From: Sinorhizobium fredii NGR234
GTDB taxonomy: Bacteria; Pseudomonadota; Alphaproteobacteria; Rhizobiales; Rhizobiaceae
NCBI RefSeq assembly: GCF_000018545.1
Contig: NC_012587.1
Location: forward strand, 2,542,001 to 2,606,000
Direction: 5' to 3'
DNA: 64,000 nucleotides
Of this stretch, positions 43,002 through 52,891 are shown in pieces. Below the pieces are notes generated by a model. The model saw only the letters and a list, made by a program, of their open reading frames with translations, did no database searches and had not been told where the DNA came from. Every line of letters starts with the position of its first letter. Position 1 is the first letter of the stretch. A program made the translations under genes and the position numbers.

Positions 43002-43886
43002 ATGCATAAGCCAAGCTTCGTCCGCGACAAGCTGCTGCCGATCAGCACCGTCGTCACGCTTCTGATCGTCGTCTGGTATGTCGCCGCCATCTTCCTGAAC
43101 GCGCCCTTCGAGCGCGACACGGCGGCGCGCGCCGGTACCGAGATCGCCTTCTCCGACATCGTCAAGAACACGATGGCACAGGAAAGGCCGGTGCTGCCGG
43201 CACCGCACCAGGTGGTTGCCGAGATCTGGGACACGACCGTCAACAGGGCGATCACCTCGAAGCGCAGCCTCGTCTATCACGCCTGGATCACGCTTTCCGC
43301 CACCCTGCTCGGCTTCGGCATCGGTGCGGCACTCGGCGTGCTTCTCGCCGTCGGCATCGTTCACAACCGCGCCATGGACCGCTCGCTGATGCCCTGGGTG
43401 ATCGCCAGCCAGACGATACCGATCCTGGCGATCGCGCCGATGATCATCGTCGTCTTGAATGCCATCGGCATTGCCGGCCTGCTGCCGAAGGCGCTGATCT
43501 CCACCTATCTGTCGTTCTTCCCGGTGGTGGTCGGCATGGTCAAGGGCCTGCGCAGTCCCGAAACAATCCAGCTCGACCTGATGCACACCTATAATGCCTC
43601 GCCGGTCCAGACCTTCTGGAAGCTGCGCTGGCCCTCCTCCATGCCCTATCTCTTCACCTCGCTGAAGGTCGCCGTCGCCATTTCCCTCGTCGGTGCCATT
43701 GTCGGCGAACTGCCGACCGGTGCCGTGGCCGGGCTCGGCGCACGGCTGCTCGCCGGCTCCTATTACGGCCAGACCGTGCAGATCTGGGCAGCGCTGTTCA
43801 TGGCCGCGGCACTCGCCGCCGTCCTCGTCATGATCGTCGGCTTCGCGCACTCCGCCGTCCTGAAGCGCATGGGAGCCAAGCCATGA
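43002..43886 (+). CDS. NitT/TauT-type ABC transporter permease 1
   Basis: 294 residues, BPD_transp_1 fold with six helices. A long first periplasmic segment (about 40-85) is followed by PAPHQVVAEIWDT, SLVYHAWITLSATLLGFGIG and IPILAIAPMIIVVLNAIGI. The EAA-like loop is LMHTYNASPVQTFWKLRWPS. GGAGGCGCC precedes the ATG. It overlaps the second permease by four bases. It is probably half of a heterodimeric channel. Confidence 0.9.
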   Translation: MHKPSFVRDKLLPISTVVTLLIVVWYVAAIFLNAPFERDTAARAGTEIAFSDIVKNTMAQERPVLPAPHQVVAEIWDTTVNRAITSKRSLVYHAWITLSATLLGFGIGAALGVLLAVGIVHNRAMDRSLMPWVIASQTIPILAIAPMIIVVLNAIGIAGLLPKALISTYLSFFPVVVGMVKGLRSPETIQLDLMHTYNASPVQTFWKLRWPSSMPYLFTSLKVAVAISLVGAIVGELPTGAVAGLGARLLAGSYYGQTVQIWAALFMAAALAAVLVMIVGFAHSAVLKRMGAKP

Positions 43887-44752
43887 ACCTTGCCGCTCTC
43901 GCCGGCGCCATCCTGTTCTGGCTCGTCGCCTGGGCCTTCAACGAATGGCTGGTCCGTCAGCATTTTACAAACCGCACGCTGGGCAACGCCGCGCGCTTCG
44001 CGGTGCCGCTCCTCTTCGGCGTGACGATCCTCGTCCTGTGGGAAGGCATCGTCCGCGGCTTCGGCATTCCTTCGGTGCTGCTGCCGGCACCGTCGATGAT
44101 CTGGGCACGGCTCATCAATTCGGTACCGACACTCGCCGCAGATTTCCGCCAGACCTTCCTGAAATCCGTGCTGACCGGCTATGCGCTCGGCTGCGGGCTC
44201 GGTTTCGTCGTGGCGATCCTCATCGACCGCTCTCCTTTCCTGCAGAAAGGACTGCTGCCGCTCGGCAATTTCGTCTCCGCCCTCCCCGTCATCGGTGTCG
44301 CGCCGATCATGGTCATGTGGTTCGGCTTCGACTGGCAATCGAAGGTTGCCGTCGTCGTCATCATGACCTTCTTCCCGATGCTGGTGAACACAGTGTCGGG
44401 CCTTGCCACTGCCAGCCACATGGAGCGCGACCTGATGCGCACCTATGCCGCCAGTTGGTGGCAGACGCTCGTCAAGCTGCGGCTGCCCGCCGCCTGGCCT
44501 TTCATCTTCAATGCACTGAAGATCAACTCCACGCTGGCGCTGATCGGCGCGATCGTGGCCGAGTTTTTCGGAACCCCCATTGTCGGCATGGGTTTCCGGA
44601 TCTCCACGGAAGTGGGGCGCATGAACGTCGACATGGTCTGGGCCGAAATCGCCGTCGCGGCGGTGGCTGGCTCCGCCTTCTACGGGATGGTTGCGCTCGT
44701 CGAGCGGGCCGTCACCTTCTGGCATCCGTCCATCCGCAGTGGCCGGGGCTGA
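43883..44752 (+). CDS. NitT/TauT-type ABC transporter permease 2
   Basis: 289 residues, same family. PAPSMIWARLINSVPTLAAD, LKSVLTGYALGCGLGFVVAI, ALPVIGVAPIMVMWFGFDWQ and the EAA-like loop LMRTYAASWWQTLVKLRLPA. The start codon overlaps the stop of permease 1 (ATGA), implying coupled translation and a fixed stoichiometry. Confidence 0.9.
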   Translation: MNLAALAGAILFWLVAWAFNEWLVRQHFTNRTLGNAARFAVPLLFGVTILVLWEGIVRGFGIPSVLLPAPSMIWARLINSVPTLAADFRQTFLKSVLTGYALGCGLGFVVAILIDRSPFLQKGLLPLGNFVSALPVIGVAPIMVMWFGFDWQSKVAVVVIMTFFPMLVNTVSGLATASHMERDLMRTYAASWWQTLVKLRLPAAWPFIFNALKINSTLALIGAIVAEFFGTPIVGMGFRISTEVGRMNVDMVWAEIAVAAVAGSAFYGMVALVERAVTFWHPSIRSGRG

Positions 44753-44782
44753 AAAATGAAGCAATGATAAGAGGGAACTGAC

Positions 44783-45775
44783 ATGAACAAGAAACTTGCA
44801 TCTCTGCTGGCAGCGGGCGTCTTTTCGCTTGCCGCCTTTCATGCCAATGCCGCCGACAAGGTCACGCTGCAGCTGAAATGGGTCACGCAGGCCCAGTTCG
44901 CCGGCTACTACGTCGCCAAGGACAAGGGCTTCTACGAGGAAGAGGGCCTCGACGTCGAGATCAAGCCGGGCGGCCCGGACATTGCCCCGGCCCAGGTGAT
45001 CGCCGGCGGCGGCGCCGACGTCATCGTTGACTGGATGCCGTCCGCACTCGCCACGCGCGAAAAGGGCGTGGCGCTCGTCAACATCGCCCAGCCCTTCAAG
45101 AAATCCGGCATGATGCTCACCTGTCTGAAGGAGTCCGGCGTGAAGTCCCCCGAGGACTTCAAGGGCAAGACGCTCGGCGTCTGGTTCTTCGGCAACGAGT
45201 ATCCGTTCCTCTCCTGGATGTCGCATCTGAAGATCCCGACCGATGGCGGGCCGAATGGCGTGACCGTCCTGAAGCAGGGCTTCAACGTCGATCCGCTGAT
45301 CCAGAAACAGGCCGCCTGCATCTCGACGATGACCTACAACGAGTACTGGCAGGTCATCGATGCCGGCATCAAGCCGGAGGATCTCGTCACCTTCAAATAC
45401 GAGGACCAGGGCGTCGCCACGCTCGAGGACGGTCTCTACGTGCTTGAGGACAAGCTCAAGGATCCGGCCTTCAAGGAAAGGATGGTCAAGTTCGTCCGCG
45501 CCTCGATGAAGGGCTGGAAATATGCCGAGGAGAACCCGGACGAGGCAGCCGATCTCGTGCTCGAGAACGACTCGACCGGCGCCCAGACCGAGAAGCACCA
45601 GAAGCGCATGATGGGCGAGATCGCCAAGCTGACGGCGGGTTCGAACGGCGCACTCGATGAGGCCGACTTCAAGCGCACCGTCCAGTCACTGCTCGCCGGC
45701 GGTTCCGATCCGGTCATCTCCAAGGAGCCGGAAGGCGCCTGGACTCATGACGTCACGGACGCTGCGCTGAAATAA
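44783..45775 (+). CDS. NMT1/THI5-like substrate-binding protein (probable pyrimidine)
   Basis: 330 residues. Signal peptide MNKKLASLLAAGVFSLAAFH, cleavage near ANAA. The mature start DKVTLQLKWVTQAQFAGYYV is characteristic of the NMT1/THI5-like group that binds pyrimidine-type ligands such as hydroxymethylpyrimidine precursors and riboflavin. YVAKDKGFYEEEGLDVEIKP and PAQVIAGGGADVIVDWMPSA also fit. Location beside dihydropyrimidinase and amidohydrolase genes favours uracil, thymine, a dihydropyrimidine or a hydantoin as ligand. An intrinsic terminator follows. Confidence 0.88.
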   Translation: MNKKLASLLAAGVFSLAAFHANAADKVTLQLKWVTQAQFAGYYVAKDKGFYEEEGLDVEIKPGGPDIAPAQVIAGGGADVIVDWMPSALATREKGVALVNIAQPFKKSGMMLTCLKESGVKSPEDFKGKTLGVWFFGNEYPFLSWMSHLKIPTDGGPNGVTVLKQGFNVDPLIQKQAACISTMTYNEYWQVIDAGIKPEDLVTFKYEDQGVATLEDGLYVLEDKLKDPAFKERMVKFVRASMKGWKYAEENPDEAADLVLENDSTGAQTEKHQKRMMGEIAKLTAGSNGALDEADFKRTVQSLLAGGSDPVISKEPEGAWTHDVTDAALK

Positions 45776-45800
45776 CTCGTCGCATGTGACGAAACGAGGA

Positions 45801-45828
45801 GCGCGCGGCAGTATGCCGCGCGCTTTTT
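45801..45828 (+). terminator. Intrinsic terminator of the ABC transporter operon
   Basis: Arms GCGCGCGGCA (45801-45810) and TGCCGCGCGC (45814-45823), loop GTA, then TTTTT. It lies 26 bp after the binding-protein stop. Confidence 0.92.
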
Positions 45829-46206
45829 GGCAACTCGTTCCGGTTGTTAAGCTTGCATTTAGCTCGCGCCACTATAGCCTCACGAAAGACCGCAGACAAA
45901 ATATTGAGGCACCATCGCTTCCCGGCTCTTGTAAGCATTTGCTACCGCGCTTACATAGCCCGGAACGTTTGACTGGAGAGAGGGCGGAGGGAGGAACCGG
46001 TTTTCGTTGAAATCGTTTCCTTGAGCAAATTTCTCCCGTGCCGACGCCTTCGGTTTGAGACCTGGGGCCGTAGTTACGATTGCGTGGATCGCGAACGGCC
46101 CGACGATACCGGGTCGAACACGCGGGAACAGCAGGATTGCAGCCGGATCTCCGCCCTTGATGGATGGTGATGCGGCATGATTAATTTGTGTCAGGACGAT
46201 AGGCCG
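45829..46206 (+). promoter_or_regulatory. Long leader/promoter region of the RND operon with a palindrome
   Basis: No plausible coding frame apart from a ten-residue extension of the adaptor. The clearest signal is TGTAAGC-N12-GCTTACA at 45930-45955, a perfect 7-bp inverted repeat that could bind a TetR/AcrR-type repressor. No regulator gene lies next to the pump. Confidence 0.5.
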
Positions 46207-47394
46207 ATGGCTCAGAAACTCCTTCCTCTTCTCGGTGTATGTGCAGCGATGACGCTTGGCGCATTTTCAGGCGTCTCGGCCGAGGACGCCGCAAAACCGC
46301 AGCCATCTCAGACACTGCCCTCGATCGTCGTTACGGAAGCGGTCGAACGCAAGATCAGCGACCGCATCCTTGCCACCGGCTCGATCGAGGCGGTCGAGGA
46401 AACCTATGTCGCACCGCTCGTCGACGGCCTCTCCATCCGCTCGTTGAATGTCGATGTCGGTGACCGGGTCCAAGAAGGCAGCACGCTTGCCGTCCTCAAC
46501 GACGACGCGCTGCTCCTGCAGAAGAGCCAGTTCGAGGCCAATCTCGCCAAGGCAGAGGCCTCGCTCGCGCAGCTCAACGCCCAGCTTGCCGAAGCGACGG
46601 CGAATTCCGAAGAGGCGACGCGCGTCGCCGATCGCGCCGTGCGGCTTTCGGAAAACGGCACTGTCTCGACCGCCGAGGCGGACCGCCTGAAAGCACTCGC
46701 CGCTGCCACGCGCGCCCGCCTCCGCTCGGCCGAACAATCGGTTGGCGTTGCGAAAGCCGACATCAAGGTTGTCCAGACGCAGATCGACGATATCGACCTC
46801 AGGCTTGCCCGCACCGAGGTCAAGGCGCCGGTCAGCGGCGTGATCTCCGCCAAGAACGCCAAAGTCGGCGCGATTGCCAGCGGCAATGGCGAGCCGCTCT
46901 TCGCGATGATCCGCGACGGGGCGATCGAGATGAAGGCCGATGTCGCCGAGGCGGACATCATCAAGCTTGCCGTCGGCCAAACGGCGACGGTCAATCTTGC
47001 CGGCAGCAATGCGACGGTCGATGGCAAGATCCGGCTGATCGCGCCGACCGTCGATCCTGACACGCGTCTCGGCAAGGTCCACATCACGCTTGCCGATACG
47101 ACCGAGGCGCGCGCCGGCATGTACGCGAGCGCGGTGGTCACCGTCGAAGAGAAGCAGACGGTCGTTTTGCCGCAAACCGCTGTTACATCGGAAGATGGCA
47201 AGACCATAGTCCGCAAGGTCGAAAACGGCATCGTGCACTTGGTCCCGGTCGAGACAGGCATCCAGGACGGACAGTTCGTCGAAATCCTTTCCGGCCTCAA
47301 GCCGGGCGAGCAGGCCGTGGCAAAGGCCGGCGCCTATGTGCGTGACGGCGACCGGATCAATCCGGTCAAGTCCGACCAGCCGATAACCAATTGA
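46207..47394 (+). CDS. RND efflux periplasmic adaptor subunit
   Basis: 395 residues from the ATG at 46207 (MAQKLLPLLGVCAAMTLGAF); an ATG ten codons upstream is open. Signal peptide with cleavage near VSAE. Membrane-fusion layout: barrel and lipoyl halves (APLVDGLSIRSLNVDVGDRV and LARTEVKAPVSGVISAKNAK), a coiled-coil hairpin of Ala/Glu/Leu repeats at about 110-190, and a beta-barrel (MKADVAEADIIKLAVGQTAT). It links the inner-membrane pump encoded next (15-bp gap) to an outer-membrane channel that is not in this window. Confidence 0.92.
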   Translation: MAQKLLPLLGVCAAMTLGAFSGVSAEDAAKPQPSQTLPSIVVTEAVERKISDRILATGSIEAVEETYVAPLVDGLSIRSLNVDVGDRVQEGSTLAVLNDDALLLQKSQFEANLAKAEASLAQLNAQLAEATANSEEATRVADRAVRLSENGTVSTAEADRLKALAAATRARLRSAEQSVGVAKADIKVVQTQIDDIDLRLARTEVKAPVSGVISAKNAKVGAIASGNGEPLFAMIRDGAIEMKADVAEADIIKLAVGQTATVNLAGSNATVDGKIRLIAPTVDPDTRLGKVHITLADTTEARAGMYASAVVTVEEKQTVVLPQTAVTSEDGKTIVRKVENGIVHLVPVETGIQDGQFVEILSGLKPGEQAVAKAGAYVRDGDRINPVKSDQPITN

Positions 47395-47409
47395 CGGGAA
47401 CAAGAGGCC

Positions 47410-50400
47410 ATGAACTTCTCCGCCTGGTCCATCCGCAATCCGGTCGCGCCGATCCTGGCGTTTTTCGTGCTGGTCGTGCTCGGCTGGCAGTCATTCAATT
47501 CGCTGCCGATCACCCGCTTCCCGAACATCGACGTGCCGATCGTCTCGATCGTGGTCACCCAGAGCGGCGCTGCGCCTGCCGAACTCGAGACCCAGGTCAC
47601 CAAGGAAATCGAGGACGCGGTCGCCGGCATTTCCGGCGTCGACCATATCGAGTCGACGATAACCGACGGCACGTCCACCACCGCCGTCATCTTCCGCATG
47701 GAAGTGCCCACCCAACAGGCGGTCCAGGATGTCAAGGACGCGATCGACCGCATTCGCGGCGATCTGCCGACCTCGATCGATGAACCGATCGTCTCCAAGG
47801 TCGATGTCGAGGGTCAGGCGATCCAGACTTTCTCGATCTCCTCGCCCGGCATGACACTGGAGGAGCTCTCCTGGTTCGTCGACGACACGGTCAAGCGCGC
47901 CATCCAGGGCCAGAGCGGTATCGGCCGCGTCGACCGCTACGGCGGGTCCGATCGCGAAGTCCGCATCGAGCTCGATGAAGATCGCCTGAACTCCTTCGGA
48001 ATCACCGCCGCCGACGTCAACGGCCAGCTCCGCCGCATGAACATGGATCTCGGCTCGGGCCGCGGTCAGGTCGGCGGCAGCGAACAGGCGATCCGTACGC
48101 TCGGCGACGCACGCGATGTTTCCCATCTCGCCAATACGATGATTTCGCTTCCGAACGGACGCTTCGTTCGTCTGTCGGAGCTCGGCAAGGTCACCGATAC
48201 CTACGAGGAGCCGAAGTCCTTCTCGCGCTTCAACGGCCATCCCGGCGTCACCTTCGCGGTATTCCGCGCCAAGGGCGCGAGCGAAGTCAGCGTCGCCGAA
48301 ACGGTTGCCAAGACGCTCGACGAAATCCGCGCCAAGCACCCGGAAGTCACCATCGAGATGGTCGACGATTCGGTCTACTACACCTACGGCAACTACGAAG
48401 CGGCAATTCACACGCTGATCGAGGGTGCGCTGCTCGCCGTCGTCGTCGTGATGCTGTTCCTGCGCAACTGGCGCGCCACGCTGATCTCGGCCGTTGCCCT
48501 GCCGCTCTCGGCCATCCCGACCTTCTGGGTCATGGAACTCCTCGGCTTCTCGCTGAACCTCGTCAGCTTCCTGGCGATGACGCTCGCGACCGGTATCCTC
48601 GTCGACGACGCGATCGTCGAGATCGAGAACATCGAACGGCATATCCGCATGGGCAAGTCGCCCTACAAGGCGGCGATCGAGGCGGCGGACGAGATCGGCC
48701 TAGCCGTCATCGCAACCACCTTCACGATCATCGCCGTTTTCGTGCCCGTCTCCTTCATGCCGGGCATCCCGGGACAGTACTTCATCCAGTTCGGTCTGAC
48801 GGTCGCCGTCTCGGTGTTCTTCTCGCTCCTCGTCGCCCGCCTGATCACGCCTGTCATGGCCGCCTATCTGATGAAGCCGACGGACGTCGGCGGCGGACAT
48901 CATGGCGACGACGACAGCGCCATCATGCAGTTCTATACGCGCCTCGTGCGCTTCACCACGAAGCGCTGGTACACGCGCTATTCGACGCTGCTTGCGGCAA
49001 TCGTGCTCTCGGTCGGCTCAGTGATCGCGCTCATGGTCTTCGTGCCGGGCAGCTTCCTGCCGCCGGAGGACAATTCGCGCGTCAGCCTGTCGATCGAATT
49101 GCCGCCGGATGCGATGCTCGAGGACACCGACCGGACGACGACGGAGATCTATAACCGCATCAAGGATATCGATGGCGTCGAGAACGTCTTCGTGCTTGGC
49201 GGCGCCTCCCCGAAGGGCGATCTGGAACTGCGCCGCGCCGCCGTCACCGTGCTTCTCGAGAAGCTCGATCATTCGCTCGTCAACAAGGTTGTCAACGACG
49301 TGATCGGCCGGACGCCGCTGATCGGTGAATATCTGCCGAAGCTGCCGCCGGCGGGCCGCATCAAGCCGCAGTCGCAGATCGAAAAGGAAATCCTCGCCAA
49401 GCTTCGATCGATCCCGGACGTCCGCGTCACCAAGCTCAACGATCGCGGTGAGCGCGACCTGTCGTTCAACCTGCTTTCCAGCAACGAAGCAGATCTTGAC
49501 CAGGCGGTGGCCATTCTTGAAGCAAGCCTGCGCAAGGACCCGCTGCTCGCCAATGTCAGCCCCGACGGTGCCCTGCCCCGGCCGGAACTGCAGATCCGCC
49601 CGCGGGACGAGCAGATGTCCCGTCTCGGCATCACGACCGCGCAGATATCCGAAGTCATTCGGGTAGCCACGATCGGCGATATCGACGCGCTGCTCACCAA
49701 GATTGCGCTGGACGGGCGCCTGATCCCGATCCGGGTCCAGCTCGATCGCGATTTCCGCACCGATCTGGCAGCTATCCGCAACCTGAAGGTCCAGACAGCC
49801 TCCGGTGCCACGGTCCCGCTGTCGAGCGTCGCGGACATCAACTATGCGGAAGGACCGAGCTCCATCAAGCGCTACGACCGCTACCGTGTTGTGAAGCTCG
49901 GCGCCGATCTGCCCGCTGGTGTAGCCCTCGACACGGCTTCCGCCCGCTTCAAGGAGATCGCCGCGCAAGCCGAGCTGCCGGCTACGGTTCAGTTCATCGA
50001 GAGCGGCGATGCCGAGGTTCAGGCGGAGATGCAGCAGAGCTTCGGCAACGCCATGCTGCTCGGTCTGATGATGGTGCTGGTGGTGCTCATTCTGCTGTTC
50101 AAGGATGTCATCCAGCCCTTCACCATCCTGTTCTCGCTGCCGCTGGCGATCGGCGGCGTGGCTGCAGCACTCATCCTCACGCAGAACGCGCTCTCGATGC
50201 CCGTGCTGATCGGCATCCTGATGCTGATGGGCATCGTTACCAAGAACGCCATCCTGCTCGTCGACTTCGGCATCGAGATGATGCACCATGGCATGGACCG
50301 GACGCTGGCGATGGTCGAAGCGGGCCGCAAACGCGCCCGTCCGATCGTCATGACCTCGATCGCCATGTCGGCGGGCATGTTGCCTTCCGCGCTCGGCGTC

Positions 50401-50727
50401 GGCGAAGGCGGCTCGTTCCGCGCCCCGATGGCGATCGCCGTCATCGGCGGCATCATCGTCTCGACGGTGCTCAGCCTCGTCGTCGTGCCTTCATTCTTCC
50501 TGATCATGGACGACCTGTCGCGTCTTCTCGCCTGGATCTTCGGCCGCATGGTCGGTAAGAAGGAGGAGGAAGATCTGCCGCTCGACCGCGAGGCGCTCAG
50601 CAAGCTCGCCGCCGAACAGGGCACCACGATCGAGAGCCTCGAGGAACGCATCAAGACGCTGGAGGCGGAGCGGCGCGGCAAGTCCGACCGCAAGGTCATC
50701 AGCCATCCGGCGCTCGCCGCCGAATAA
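47410..50727 (+). CDS. RND efflux pump, inner-membrane transporter
   Basis: 1,105 residues, proton-driven RND permease (HAE/AcrB-like superfamily). N-terminal helix and FNSLPITRFPNIDVPIVSIV, porter-domain segments, TM4 motif GILVDDAIVEIENIERHIRM with the Asp-Asp proton relay, FIQFGLTVAVSVFFSLLVAR, and the second-half ILMLMGIVTKNAILLVDFGI and AGRKRARPIVMTS. The C terminus ends in a charged predicted coiled coil (LAAEQGTTIESLEERIKTLE), longer than usual. No outer-membrane partner gene follows; a strong terminator does. Confidence 0.94.
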   Translation: MNFSAWSIRNPVAPILAFFVLVVLGWQSFNSLPITRFPNIDVPIVSIVVTQSGAAPAELETQVTKEIEDAVAGISGVDHIESTITDGTSTTAVIFRMEVPTQQAVQDVKDAIDRIRGDLPTSIDEPIVSKVDVEGQAIQTFSISSPGMTLEELSWFVDDTVKRAIQGQSGIGRVDRYGGSDREVRIELDEDRLNSFGITAADVNGQLRRMNMDLGSGRGQVGGSEQAIRTLGDARDVSHLANTMISLPNGRFVRLSELGKVTDTYEEPKSFSRFNGHPGVTFAVFRAKGASEVSVAETVAKTLDEIRAKHPEVTIEMVDDSVYYTYGNYEAAIHTLIEGALLAVVVVMLFLRNWRATLISAVALPLSAIPTFWVMELLGFSLNLVSFLAMTLATGILVDDAIVEIENIERHIRMGKSPYKAAIEAADEIGLAVIATTFTIIAVFVPVSFMPGIPGQYFIQFGLTVAVSVFFSLLVARLITPVMAAYLMKPTDVGGGHHGDDDSAIMQFYTRLVRFTTKRWYTRYSTLLAAIVLSVGSVIALMVFVPGSFLPPEDNSRVSLSIELPPDAMLEDTDRTTTEIYNRIKDIDGVENVFVLGGASPKGDLELRRAAVTVLLEKLDHSLVNKVVNDVIGRTPLIGEYLPKLPPAGRIKPQSQIEKEILAKLRSIPDVRVTKLNDRGERDLSFNLLSSNEADLDQAVAILEASLRKDPLLANVSPDGALPRPELQIRPRDEQMSRLGITTAQISEVIRVATIGDIDALLTKIALDGRLIPIRVQLDRDFRTDLAAIRNLKVQTASGATVPLSSVADINYAEGPSSIKRYDRYRVVKLGADLPAGVALDTASARFKEIAAQAELPATVQFIESGDAEVQAEMQQSFGNAMLLGLMMVLVVLILLFKDVIQPFTILFSLPLAIGGVAAALILTQNALSMPVLIGILMLMGIVTKNAILLVDFGIEMMHHGMDRTLAMVEAGRKRARPIVMTSIAMSAGMLPSALGVGEGGSFRAPMAIAVIGGIIVSTVLSLVVVPSFFLIMDDLSRLLAWIFGRMVGKKEEEDLPLDREALSKLAAEQGTTIESLEERIKTLEAERRGKSDRKVISHPALAAE

Positions 50728-50745
50728 GCGTCTCCTTGAGAAACA

Positions 50746-50791
50746 GCGCTGCTGCAGGGTTCGAATGAAGGACGGGCAGCAGCGCCTTTTT
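50746..50791 (+). terminator. Intrinsic terminator of the RND operon
   Basis: Arms GCGCTGCTGC (50746-50755) and GCAGCAGCGC (50776-50785), loop 20 bases, then C and TTTTT. Confidence 0.85.
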
Positions 50792-50802
50792 CGCGAAGTT
50801 GT

Positions 50803-50828
50803 TTGATGCGGGTCAATTCATGACCCGC
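50803..50828 (+). promoter_or_regulatory. FNR/FixK-type box overlapping a second palindrome
   Basis: TTGAT-GCGG-GTCAA at 50803-50816 matches the FNR/FixK consensus TTGAT-N4-ATCAA at 9 of 10 bases and TTGA-N6-TCAA exactly. It overlaps GCGGGTCA-ATTCA-TGACCCGC (50808-50828), a perfect 8-bp inverted repeat. The region is 43-68 bp before the Crp/Fnr gene start. Confidence 0.55.
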
Positions 50829-50870
50829 GAGAAACCGCTAGCTTGATCACGATTTTTCGGGACGAGCGGT

Positions 50871-51551
50871 ATGAAGACTTTGCGATTGACCTCCAGCGAC
50901 CGGGCCATCCTCCTCAATTTGCGCTTCTTTTCGCGGCTCCCACGGCCCGCACAAGAGGCAATTCTAGAGGGCGCCACCGTCTCGACGCACGAAGCGCACG
51001 ACACCCTGTTCCGCCAGGACGATCCTATCGACAACGTCCTCGTCGTCCTCTCGGGACTCGTCCGCCTCTATCGCCTCGGCAAGGACGGGCGCGAAGCCGA
51101 TGTCGCCGTTTTCCAGAAAGGCGAGTTGATCGGGGTGAACGCCATGTTCCTGGATCGCCGCGCCACTGCCAATGTACAAGCCGCAGAACCGTCGATCGTC
51201 GCGCGGCTGGAAAGCGCTAAGCTACGCCAGCTTGCCGCCGAAGACACCGGCGTCGCCCAAGCGCTTCTCGAGCTCCTCTGCCATCACGGCAAGATGGCCG
51301 AGGACTGCCTTGCCGAAGACCGCTTGCTCACCGCGCCTCAGCGCGTCGCGAACTATATTTTGAGCCATTGCCCTATCGGGACGGAGAGCTTCTCCTTCCG
51401 CCTGCCATTCCAGAAAAGCGTGCTCGCCGGCAAGCTTGGCCTCGCCCCGGAGGCACTGTCGCGGGCCTTCTCGACGCTGCGTCGGTCTGGCGTGGTGGTG
51501 AAGGGCCGGGTCATCGAGATTCGCGACCGTCAGGCGCTGGAACAGTTCTGA
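50871..51551 (+). CDS. Crp/Fnr-family transcriptional regulator
   Basis: 226 residues. Cyclic-nucleotide-binding fold at about 20-135 (LFRQDDPIDNVLVVLSGLVR, VAVFQKGELIGVNAMF) and a winged HTH at about 150-220 with KSVLAGKLGLAPEALSRAFS. The N-terminal cysteine cluster of FNR is absent, so it is not an Fe-S oxygen sensor of that type; the effector is unknown. A FixK-like box in its own promoter suggests autoregulation or control by FixK/FNR. Its stop is six bases from the end of the opposing ureG gene, with no terminator between. Confidence 0.9.
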   Translation: MKTLRLTSSDRAILLNLRFFSRLPRPAQEAILEGATVSTHEAHDTLFRQDDPIDNVLVVLSGLVRLYRLGKDGREADVAVFQKGELIGVNAMFLDRRATANVQAAEPSIVARLESAKLRQLAAEDTGVAQALLELLCHHGKMAEDCLAEDRLLTAPQRVANYILSHCPIGTESFSFRLPFQKSVLAGKLGLAPEALSRAFSTLRRSGVVVKGRVIEIRDRQALEQF

Positions 51552-51557
51552 CGGATA

Positions 51558-52169
<612 letters not shown>

Positions 52170-52219
52170 TTCCTATGTCCTTTCTACTGCGAAGATGCAC
52201 GGCGTTCCTGGCGCGTCCA

Positions 52220-52891
52220 CTAGGAGCGGAACAGGCGCGAATGCAGGGTTTCATGTCTGAGCGATGCAATATCGGCGATGATCGCGGCCGAGCCAAGCTC
52301 GTCGAGCGACCGGCACGCGGCGCGGCCGGCAACCGCGGCAATCTCTGCCTCGAGGCTGGCAAGCACGCCGATGCCGTCGCGCTGGCCGATCACCCCACAG
52401 CGGATGGCCACCGATACGGCAGTCGATGCCGCAGCGTTGAGATAGGCCGCAAGCGTCGGCTCGAGTCCGGTCCGATGCGCACCGGCGACGGCGCCGACCG
52501 CCACAGGATAGGCGGCGGTCGGCCCGAGCGTCTCCAGCACCGGATGCGGCCAATGGCCGGCGGCGGCAAGAAATGCTTCGCCAAGTAGCATGGTCTCCAT
52601 GTGCCGTTCACGGGAACCGGCGAGCGCTTCTGCCAGTTCGCCGACCGCCCTCAGTCCGGTCGTATCGGCGTGGCTGCGGTAGCTTTCGGCGAGAAGCAGC
52701 GCGTCGTTCCAGAGCGGGCCGTGATTGAGGAGTGTTTCCAGCCAGAGCCGCAGATCGTCGGCATTGGTCACGAGGCCGTCGTGAACCGCCTGCTCCAAGC
52801 CGCCGGAATAGGAAAAGGCACCGACAGGAAAGGCGGGCGACAGCCAGGTGACGAGGCGCAGCAGAGCTTGCGTGGCGCCTTCTTCAGCCAT
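52220..52891 (-). CDS. ureF: Urease accessory protein UreF
   Basis: 223 residues from the ATG at 52891. All-helical UreF with [20 protein letters not shown] and [11 protein letters not shown] at the N terminus, and [20 protein letters not shown] later. It acts with UreD and UreG in the pre-activation complex. The start overlaps the end of ureE by eight bases. Confidence 0.95.
   Translation of the reverse strand: MAEEGATQALLRLVTWLSPAFPVGAFSYSGGLEQAVHDGLVTNADDLRLWLETLLNHGPLWNDALLLAESYRSHADTTGLRAVGELAEALAGSRERHMETMLLGEAFLAAAGHWPHPVLETLGPTAAYPVAVGAVAGAHRTGLEPTLAAYLNAAASTAVSVAIRCGVIGQRDGIGVLASLEAEIAAVAGRAACRSLDELGSAAIIADIASLRHETLHSRLFRS

Noticed and set aside
43883..43886. Possible frameshift between the two transporter permeases
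   Set aside because: The 4-bp ATGA overlap is a normal coupling arrangement and both proteins are full length.
43763..45598. 611-codon minus-strand frame across two transporter genes
   Set aside because: It spans the ends of a permease, a whole permease and most of the binding-protein gene, all well supported; the His/Asp/Gly-rich product is not protein-like.
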